DNA of 20,357 nt from the NCBI GenBank assembly GCA_018714405.1, contig DVNM01000022.1, positions 1-20,357 on the forward strand. Reading direction: 5' to 3'. Shown here in pieces: positions 15,042 through 20,357 of the stretch (the first letter of the stretch is position 1; each line of letters begins with the position of its first letter). Position numbers and translations under genes: made by a program. Under the pieces are notes generated by a model. The model was given only the letters and a program-made list of their open reading frames with translations. It was not told the DNA's origin and made no database searches. This DNA comes from Scybalenecus merdavium (GTDB taxonomy: Bacteria; Bacillota; Clostridia; Oscillospirales; Acutalibacteraceae).

Positions 15042-16095
15042 GCTGAGAAAATGGATTTGTACGCTGCTGTGTGCCGTTTTGTTTTGCTGTTTTGCGGCGC
15101 CGCAGCCGGCTTTTTCGGCTGAACTGCACGACAGTGCGGCAGCCTGCGTTGTGGTGGATGCAGCGGATGGTGAGATCGTTTACGGTCACGACGCGTATGC
15201 CCGGCGTTCCATGGCGTCCACAACAAAGATCATGACCTGCCTGCTCGCCTGCGAAAGCGGCCGGCTGGGGGAAACGGTCAAAATCACAAAGGCCATGCTG
15301 ACGAGCGAGGGCAGCAGCGCCGGTTTGAGGGCTGGCGACACAGTCACGCTGTACGATCTGGTCGTGGCCATGCTGCTTGCTTCGGGCAATGATGCGGCTG
15401 ACGCGGCTGCCATCTATCTGGCCGGCAGCATCGAGGCGTTTGCCGAGCAGATGAACGCGCGCGCTGCGCTGATCGGTATGCACGCGACCACGTTCGTTAC
15501 GCCGTCCGGGTTAGATGCCGACGAACATATGACCACGGCTTACGACATGGCTCTGCTTACCATGGAAGCGCTCAAAAACCCCGTTTTCGCCTCTCTTTGC
15601 AAATTGCAGCGCGCCGACATCACGCTTGGCGGTGAAAAGGTCACGCTTTATAACCATAATAAGCTGCTTTCGCAGATTGAAGGCTGCAGCGGCGTTAAAA
15701 CGGGTTATACTAAAAAGAGCGGGCGCTGCCTGGTCACGTCTGTTACGCGCGGCCATGTAACGCTTATTTGCGTTACGCTGAACGATCCGGACGACTGGCA
15801 GGATCATACCGGTCTTTACGATTTCTGCTTTGAACAGTATAAATCGGTCAAAGTAGAAGAAAGTTTTTCTGTGAACGTGGTGGGCGGCGCAGTTGACAGC
15901 GTTTTGTGCGTCTACAGCGGCGAAGTCTGCGTTCGTGATCCCCAGCAGCTGGAAATACGCCTGTATTATTACCCGTTTCTTTACGCGCCGGTCAAAAAAG
16001 GGGATGCAATCGGAACGGTTTTGTGCTATGATAACGGTAACCAAATTATGGAATTGAAAATTACGGCAGGAGAAAGTGTAAATTATGTCCGGTAA
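15040..16095 (+). CDS. D-alanyl-D-alanine carboxypeptidase (DacB/DacF-type PBP)
   Basis: A low-molecular-weight penicillin-binding protein that trims the terminal D-Ala from peptidoglycan stem peptides outside the membrane. From the TTG at 15040 it is 351 residues. The signal peptide is MLRK, a hydrophobic core, then AFSA before Glu28. The S11-family active site is complete: SxxK is Ser60-Thr-Thr-Lys63 (SMASTTKIMT), SGN is 115-117, and KTG is 220-222. A C-terminal beta-rich domain (about 255-350) follows. Earlier in-frame ATGs (15019, 15025) lie inside the terminator loop and lack a ribosome binding site, while TGGGTGA is well placed before 15040. The place between ytfJ and rluB matches the dacB locus of Bacillus, minus spmA and spmB. 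Confidence 0.9.
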   Translation: MLRKWICTLLCAVLFCCFAAPQPAFSAELHDSAAACVVVDAADGEIVYGHDAYARRSMASTTKIMTCLLACESGRLGETVKITKAMLTSEGSSAGLRAGDTVTLYDLVVAMLLASGNDAADAAAIYLAGSIEAFAEQMNARAALIGMHATTFVTPSGLDADEHMTTAYDMALLTMEALKNPVFASLCKLQRADITLGGEKVTLYNHNKLLSQIEGCSGVKTGYTKKSGRCLVTSVTRGHVTLICVTLNDPDDWQDHTGLYDFCFEQYKSVKVEESFSVNVVGGAVDSVLCVYSGEVCVRDPQQLEIRLYYYPFLYAPVKKGDAIGTVLCYDNGNQIMELKITAGESVNYVR

Positions 16096-16840
16096 ATTCG
16101 ATGTGCGCCTGCAAAAATTCATGGCGGACTGCGGCGTTGCGTCGCGCAGAAAATGCGAGGAACTGATTCAAAACGGCAAGGTGCGTATCAACGGCCACCC
16201 GGCGCGCCTTGGCGATAAGGTAGACCCGAAAAAAGACGTGGTCACGTTGCGCGGCAAGCGCTTGGTGGCTTCCGGTTCGTCCGGCCCGGTTTATCTGATG
16301 CTCAATAAGCCGCGCGGCTATGTGACCACGGTGCACGATGAGTTTGGCCGCAAAACGGTGATGGATCTTGTGGCGGATGTGCCTGCGCGCATCTATCCCG
16401 TCGGCAGGCTGGACCGTGATTCGGAGGGCCTTTTGCTGATGACGAATGACGGTGATTTTGCCAATGCCATCACGCACCCACGGCATCATTTTGCAAAAGT
16501 CTACCGCGTTACGGTGCGCCAGCGCGTTTCAGACGCGGTGCTTGACCAAATGCGCGGCGGCATGGAACTGGAAGAGTATAAAACGCAGCCGTGTTCGGTG
16601 AGCGTTCTGCAAAGCGAAGCGCAGCGCACTGTGCTGGAGTTTGTGATCTATGAGGGCAAAAACCGGCAGATCCGCCGCATGTGCGAAGCGGCCGGGCTGG
16701 AGGTCGCACGCCTGAAGCGCGTTTCCATCGGCTCCATTAAACTGGGCGGCCTCGCCGTCGGCAAGTACCGCATGCTCTCTGAGCAGGAGATCCGCCGTCT
16801 GCTGCTGAACGCGCAGCGAAAGGCCGGCGAAAATGCTTAA
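16085..16840 (+). CDS. rluB: Pseudouridine synthase, RluB/RsuA family
   Basis: This cytoplasmic enzyme isomerises a specific uridine in ribosomal RNA to pseudouridine; members of this branch usually act on 23S (RluB) or 16S (RsuA) rRNA. The 251-residue protein has an N-terminal S4 RNA-binding domain (about 6-60, VRLQKFMADCGVASRRKCEELI). The catalytic domain has the family hallmark GRLDRDSEGLLLMTNDG with catalytic Asp110. FVIYEGKNRQIRRMCEAAG is the second conserved block. The ATG overlaps the carboxypeptidase stop by 11 bases, with AGGAG 12 bases upstream. The position after dacB matches the rluB locus in B. subtilis, which supports the symbol. Confidence 0.92.
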   Translation: MSGKFDVRLQKFMADCGVASRRKCEELIQNGKVRINGHPARLGDKVDPKKDVVTLRGKRLVASGSSGPVYLMLNKPRGYVTTVHDEFGRKTVMDLVADVPARIYPVGRLDRDSEGLLLMTNDGDFANAITHPRHHFAKVYRVTVRQRVSDAVLDQMRGGMELEEYKTQPCSVSVLQSEAQRTVLEFVIYEGKNRQIRRMCEAAGLEVARLKRVSIGSIKLGGLAVGKYRMLSEQEIRRLLLNAQRKAGENA

Positions 16841-16888
16841 AAGTGGCGAATATACATAGAATTGTTACATTTTTATCATAAGAAACTA

Positions 16889-16917
16889 TTGTAATTAAGG
16901 GCAAAAAGTGGTATCAT
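16889..16917 (+). promoter_or_regulatory. Promoter of the biotin carboxyltransferase operon
   Basis: TTGTAA (16889-16894), a 17-base spacer ending in TGG, and TATCAT (16912-16917) form a good vegetative promoter with an extended -10. It lies in the 127-base AT-rich gap after rluB, 50 bases before the start codon. No terminator is seen after rluB. Confidence 0.55.
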
Positions 16918-16967
16918 AATCAACAATGATTTTTAGATAAATATCATGCATTTTAAGGAGGAAACTC

Positions 16968-18296
16968 ATGGCCAACCTTTCAGAAAAAAGTGCCGCTTTG
17001 CAGCGACTGGAACTGCTTTTTGACGACGCCGATTTCACCAGGATCGATGCGTTTGCAAAGTCGTCGGACGGCAGTGTGGAAGTTGCTGCCGGGTTTGGCA
17101 CGGTAAATGGTGCTGCGGTTTATGCATTCAGCCAGGACATTGCATCTGACGGCGGCGCTGTCAGTAAAGCACAGTGTGCAACCATTCAGAAAATTTACGG
17201 CCTTGCACAGAAAACAGGCTGCCCGGTCGTCGGGATCTATGATTCCAACGGCATGAAGGTCTCGCAGGGGATCGAAGCGCTTGCCGCATACGGCGACGTG
17301 CTCAAAGCCAGCACGTCCGTCTCCGGCGTTGTGCCGCAGATCTCGCTGATCCTCGGCCCCTGCCTCGGGACAAGCTCCCTGGTCGCGCAGGCGGCCGACG
17401 TTGTCGTTGCCGTAAAAGACGCCGAGTGCTATCTTGGTGCACCGAGCGAAACAACGGCGCAAGACAACTTCGCAAACGGTACGTTCGACGTACTTTGCGA
17501 TACCGAGGCCCAGGCGATCGACACGGTCAGACAGATCGTTTCGCTTCTGCCCTCCAACAATCTGGCGCCCCTGCCGGTGTTTGATTTCAGCGAAAGCGGT
17601 GCAGCCCCGTCGGCCGGTATGCCGGTGCTCGACACGATCACCGCAGCCGCCGATGCAGGCAGCGTGATCGAACTGAAAGCCGGTTTTGCCGAAAACAAAG
17701 TGGTTACGGCGCTGGCGACTGTCATGGGCAGCACAGTCGGCTTTGTCGGCTATGGCGCTGAGGCGCTTTGCCCCTGTGCCTGTGAAAAGGCCGCCGCTTT
17801 TGTCCGCCTTTGCGATGCTTACAGCATCCCGGTCGTGTCACTTGTCGATACGCAGGGCTTCAAAAAAGGCGAAACGGCAGAACAAAAAGGCATCGTGAAA
17901 AAGGCCACAGCGCTTGCCTGCACCTATGCAGGCGCGACCACGCCGAAGATCACGTTGGTCACCGGTCAGGCGGTCGGCGCAGCATATATTGCGCTTGCCG
18001 GCCGCGGCAGCAATGCCGACCTTGCCTTTGCCTGGAACGGCGCCGTGCTCTCTGCATTGGATCCCGATGCAGCCGTTGCCTTCCTTTATAACGACCGTCT
18101 TGCGGCCGGTGAAGACCGCAGCAAGCTTGTCGAAGAATACAAATCGACCGAGGCCTCTGCCATGCATGCTGCAGAATCCGGCTGCCTGGACGATGTGTTT
18201 GACCCGGCCGACACGCGTGTCAAACTTTGCGCCGCGCTGGATGTTCTGTCCGGCAAGCGCGAGGCCACCATTGCTAGAAAGCATTCTGTGAAATAA
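16968..18296 (+). CDS. Acyl-CoA carboxyltransferase subunit (12S/MmdA-like, short)
   Basis: A biotin-dependent carboxyltransferase of the crotonase-fold acyl-CoA family, expected to move CO2 between an acyl-CoA and carboxybiotin. The N half has PVVGIYDSNGMKVSQGIEALAAYG (86-109) and SGVVPQISLILGPCLGTSSLVAQAADVVV (119-147). The C half has KAAAFVRLCDAYSIPVVSLVDTQGFKKG (274-301), TPKITLV and QAVGAAYIALAGRGSNADLAFAW (334-356). It is only 442 residues, against about 510-520 for classical 12S/PccB subunits. Oxyanion-loop motifs differ: GPCLGTSS and VGAAY instead of the usual GPCAGGAS and YGGSY. AAGGAGG precedes the ATG. The biotin carrier gene starts 18 bases after its stop. The acyl-CoA substrate (methylmalonyl, malonyl or other) cannot be read from the sequence. 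Confidence 0.85.
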   Translation: MANLSEKSAALQRLELLFDDADFTRIDAFAKSSDGSVEVAAGFGTVNGAAVYAFSQDIASDGGAVSKAQCATIQKIYGLAQKTGCPVVGIYDSNGMKVSQGIEALAAYGDVLKASTSVSGVVPQISLILGPCLGTSSLVAQAADVVVAVKDAECYLGAPSETTAQDNFANGTFDVLCDTEAQAIDTVRQIVSLLPSNNLAPLPVFDFSESGAAPSAGMPVLDTITAAADAGSVIELKAGFAENKVVTALATVMGSTVGFVGYGAEALCPCACEKAAAFVRLCDAYSIPVVSLVDTQGFKKGETAEQKGIVKKATALACTYAGATTPKITLVTGQAVGAAYIALAGRGSNADLAFAWNGAVLSALDPDAAVAFLYNDRLAAGEDRSKLVEEYKSTEASAMHAAESGCLDDVFDPADTRVKLCAALDVLSGKREATIARKHSVK

Positions 18297-18314
18297 TTTC
18301 AGGAGGACATAAAG

Positions 18315-18728
18315 ATGAAAAGATATACAATTACTGTCAACGGCGTCGCTTATGACGTAACTGTAGATGAGGCAAACGGTGCCGCGCCCGCCGCGCCCGC
18401 TGCGGCTCCCGTAGCTGCACCGGCTGCACCTGCAGCAGCGCCTGCTCCGGCTCCTGCAGCCGAACCGGCTGAGGCCCCGGCCCCTGCAGCGCCCGCTGCG
18501 ACCGGTACCCCCGGCTCTGTCGAGATCAGTGCACCGATGCCCGGCACGTTGATCGATGTCAAAGTCTCTGTTGGCCAGCAGGTGGAAAGCGGCCAGGTCG
18601 TCTGCGTGCTTGAGGCTATGAAGATGGAGAACGACATCGTTGCGCCGCAGGCCGGTACGGTCGCGTCTGTCAACCTTTCCAAGGGCGACAGCGTGGAAGC
18701 CGGCACCGTTATTCTGACTTTGAACTGA
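18315..18728 (+). CDS. Biotin carrier subunit with Ala/Pro linker
   Basis: The 137-residue carrier swings carboxybiotin between the two carboxyltransferase subunits encoded on either side. The N-terminal segment MKRYTITVNGVAYDVTVDE should dock to a partner. Residues about 22-66 are almost wholly Ala and Pro, a flexible linker. The biotinyl domain (about 68-137) has the biotinylation motif EAMKMEN with Lys103. This matches the 1.3S subunit of transcarboxylase and the gamma/delta subunits of decarboxylase pumps (MmdC, GcdC). AGGAGG is 8 bases before the ATG. Flanking genes are 18 and 15 bases away. Confidence 0.92.
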   Translation: MKRYTITVNGVAYDVTVDEANGAAPAAPAAAPVAAPAAPAAAPAPAPAAEPAEAPAPAAPAATGTPGSVEISAPMPGTLIDVKVSVGQQVESGQVVCVLEAMKMENDIVAPQAGTVASVNLSKGDSVEAGTVILTLN

Positions 18729-18743
18729 TAAGGAGTGTCACCT

Positions 18744-20141
18744 ATGGCTAAAATTGGTATTACCGAAACCGTCCTGCGTGACGCTCACCAGTCGCTGATC
18801 GCTACCCGGATGCGCACCGATGAGTTTGTGGACATCCTGGACAAAATGGACAAAGTCGGTTTTCATTCGCTCGAGTGCTGGGGCGGCGCTACGTTTGACG
18901 CCTGCCTGCGCTTTTTGGATGAGGATCCGTGGGAGCGCCTGCGCATCATCCGCAAAAAGTGTCCCAACACCAAGCTGCAAATGCTTTTCCGCGGGCAGAA
19001 CATGCTCGGCTACCGTCATTACGCCGACGATGTTGTGGATTATTTCGTAAAGAAGTCGATCGACAACGGCATCGACATCATGCGTATTTTTGACGCGCTC
19101 AACGACGTGCGTAACCTGGAAACGGCTATCAACGCCGCTAAAAAGTACAATGGTCATGTGCAGGCCGCTATTTCCTACACGACCGGCCCCGTGTTTGACC
19201 TGGAATATTACTGCAAATACGCCAAGCAGCTTGAGGACGCCGGCGCAGATTCCATCTGCATCAAGGATATGGCCGGTCTGCTGACGCCGTACGGCACCTA
19301 TGACCTGGTCAAGGCGCTGAAAGAAACAGTCAAGATCCCGCTGCAGCTGCATACGCACTACACCAGCGGCCTGGCTTCCATGTCTCTGCTCAAGGGCATT
19401 GAGGCCGGCGTAGACGTGATCGATACGGCCATGAGTCCGCTTGCTATGGGCACGTCCCATGCCGCCACAGAGTCTATGGTGGCTGCGCTGCAGGGCACAG
19501 AGTATGATACCGGCCTGGATCTGAAAGCGCTTTCCGAGATCCGTGACTTCTTCGTACCGCTTCGTGAAAAGTATCTGGAAAGCGGTCTTCTGGATCCGAA
19601 AATGCTTGGTGTGGACGCCAACACCCTGCTTTACCAGGTGCCCGGCGGCATGCTTTCCAACCTTGTGTCGCAGCTGAAGCAGGCCGGTAAGGCCGATAAG
19701 CTGGACGAGGTGCTGGCCGAAGTGCCGCGCGTGCGTAAGGATTCCGGTTATCCGCCGCTGGTCACACCCACCTCCCAGATCGTCGGTACGCAGGCTGTGT
19801 TCAATGTCATCATGGGCGAACGCTATAAAATGGTCACAAAAGAGTTTAAGGACCTTGTGGCCGGTAAATACGGCAAAACGCCTTGCGAGATCAGTGATGA
19901 ATTCAAAAAGCAGATCGTTGGTGACGATGAGGTCATCACCTGCCGCCCCGCAGACCTGCTGAAGCCCGAGCTTGACACTTTCAAAAAAGATATTGAAGAG
20001 TACTATGAGCAGGAGGAAGACATCCTTTCTTATGCCCAGTTTGGTCAGGTCGCTGTTAAATTCTTCCAGAAAAGAAGAGATAAAAAATACGGCCTGGACG
20101 GCAAGCATGACGATATCGACAGCAAAGTGCATCCTGTATAA
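18744..20141 (+). CDS. 5S/OadA-type carboxyltransferase (pyruvate/oxaloacetate side)
   Basis: This TIM-barrel subunit exchanges carboxyl groups between oxaloacetate/pyruvate and biotin. It is the catalytic part of the oxaloacetate decarboxylase alpha subunit, pyruvate carboxylase subunit B and the 5S transcarboxylase subunit. The 465 residues cover barrel and C-terminal funnel but no biotin domain, which is encoded by the previous gene. Motifs are TETVLRDAHQSLIATRMR with metal ligand Asp13, CWGGATFDACLRFL, LFRGQNMLGYRHYADDVV, the likely carbamylated Lys174 in CIKDMAGLL, and metal ligands His203 and His205 in LHTHYTSG. The ATG at 18744 follows AAGGAG by 8 bases; a GTG at 18735 lies inside that site. 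It ends the operon, with no OadB or OadG gene following. Confidence 0.92.
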   Translation: MAKIGITETVLRDAHQSLIATRMRTDEFVDILDKMDKVGFHSLECWGGATFDACLRFLDEDPWERLRIIRKKCPNTKLQMLFRGQNMLGYRHYADDVVDYFVKKSIDNGIDIMRIFDALNDVRNLETAINAAKKYNGHVQAAISYTTGPVFDLEYYCKYAKQLEDAGADSICIKDMAGLLTPYGTYDLVKALKETVKIPLQLHTHYTSGLASMSLLKGIEAGVDVIDTAMSPLAMGTSHAATESMVAALQGTEYDTGLDLKALSEIRDFFVPLREKYLESGLLDPKMLGVDANTLLYQVPGGMLSNLVSQLKQAGKADKLDEVLAEVPRVRKDSGYPPLVTPTSQIVGTQAVFNVIMGERYKMVTKEFKDLVAGKYGKTPCEISDEFKKQIVGDDEVITCRPADLLKPELDTFKKDIEEYYEQEEDILSYAQFGQVAVKFFQKRRDKKYGLDGKHDDIDSKVHPV

Positions 20142-20167
20142 AAAAAGCGGCGCTTTGCGCGCCGCTT
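20140..20167 (-). terminator. Intrinsic terminator for minus-strand transcription
   Basis: A perfect 9-bp GC-rich stem (20145-20153 with 20159-20167, loop TTTGC). On the plus strand it is preceded by seven As and followed by no T run. Read on the minus strand the stem is followed by seven Ts, so it is built to stop transcripts arriving from the right. It also lies immediately after the 5S subunit stop. Confidence 0.65.
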
Positions 20168-20219
20168 CAGCGTGTCGAAAAGATGTAACGGCAACATATT
20201 ATATAGCCCGACACGCTGA
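20167..20219. repeat. 11-bp perfect inverted repeat with 31-base loop
   Basis: TCAGCGTGTCG (20167-20177) and CGACACGCTGA (20209-20219) are exact inverted copies. The repeat abuts the terminator hairpin on its left. The 31-base interior is AT-rich and contains TATAAT on the minus strand. Whether this is part of a structured RNA or a dispersed intergenic repeat cannot be told from one copy. Confidence 0.6.
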
Positions 20220-20307
20220 TAGACTGCCAAAAAGGCGAGTTGGATTTTGTATTTTGCGAGTGGAAGCCGTACAATGGTACTGCCCCCGAGCAAAAGACAA
20301 AAAGCGC

Positions 20308-20337
20308 AAAAACCGCACTGCTGTGCGGTTTTTCTGC
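20308..20337. terminator. Intrinsic terminator of the carboxyltransferase operon
   Basis: AAAAACCGCAC (20308-20318) and GTGCGGTTTTT (20323-20333) form a perfect 11-bp stem with loop TGCT. With flanking A and T runs it can work on both strands. On the plus strand it is the first hairpin with a proper T tract after the 5S subunit gene, 166 bases past its stop. Bases 20220-20307 hold no supported gene. Confidence 0.75.
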
Positions 20338-20357
20338 TTTTAAAATGTTTCATTGCT

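Noticed and set aside
18382..18510. Low-complexity Ala/Pro-coding repeat
   Set aside because: This is the flexible linker expected in biotin carrier proteins, not a mobile repeat.
18738..20132. A 464-codon open frame antisense to the 5S subunit gene
   Set aside because: The plus-strand product has complete catalytic motifs. The antisense frame simply mirrors its codon bias and has no recognisable start region or domain.
1..20357. CRISPR array, transposase, phage or defence genes
   Set aside because: No regularly spaced direct repeats were seen, and every long gene is accounted for by metabolic, regulatory or housekeeping families.

Overview
The window looks like a chromosomal segment of a Gram-positive, low-to-mid GC Bacillota bacterium, most likely a clostridial gut lineage of the Oscillospiraceae/Ruminococcaceae type. 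The signs are strong AGGAGG-type ribosome binding sites, frequent TTG starts, a GerW/YtfJ spore protein gene, and the scpA-scpB-...-dacB-rluB order typical of this phylum. The genus is not resolved. Coding density is high. Nothing in the interior looks recently acquired; the two ends are the least ordinary parts.

Left edge (1-288): the 3' part of a tRNA-Lys(UUU) with its CCA end and terminator. Its 5' half is missing, so this is either an integration-site copy or a contig-end artefact. A long bidirectional terminator follows.

Minus-strand operon (5929 to 289): treP (trehalose EIIBCA), treC (trehalose-6-phosphate hydrolase), ptsH (HPr) and ptsI (Enzyme I). One transcript could encode the whole phosphate relay from PEP to trehalose plus the enzyme that splits the product. 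The HPr has Lys where the regulatory Ser46 should be. A promoter with a palindrome in its spacer lies just upstream of treP.

Plus strand, 6306-9857: a lipoprotein with four calcium-loop-like DxDGDG motifs, then an OmpR-family response regulator and a HAMP sensor kinase. Plus strand, 9924-16840: a housekeeping run of a DUF1385 membrane protein, prmC (release factor methylation), an M50 membrane protease, scpA and scpB (condensin partners), a DUF2953 protein, ytfJ/gerW, a dacB-type D-Ala-D-Ala carboxypeptidase and an rluB/rsuA-type pseudouridine synthase. An intrinsic terminator sits between ytfJ and the carboxypeptidase gene and overlaps the latter's probable start codon.

Plus strand, 16968-20141: a three-gene biotin enzyme made of a short divergent acyl-CoA carboxyltransferase subunit, a biotin carrier with an Ala/Pro linker, and a 5S/OadA-type carboxyltransferase subunit. 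No sodium-pump beta subunit or gamma subunit is present before the operon terminator, so a soluble transcarboxylase is the most economical reading. The right edge (20142-20357) has no gene but is full of inverted repeats, some of which read better as minus-strand RNA.
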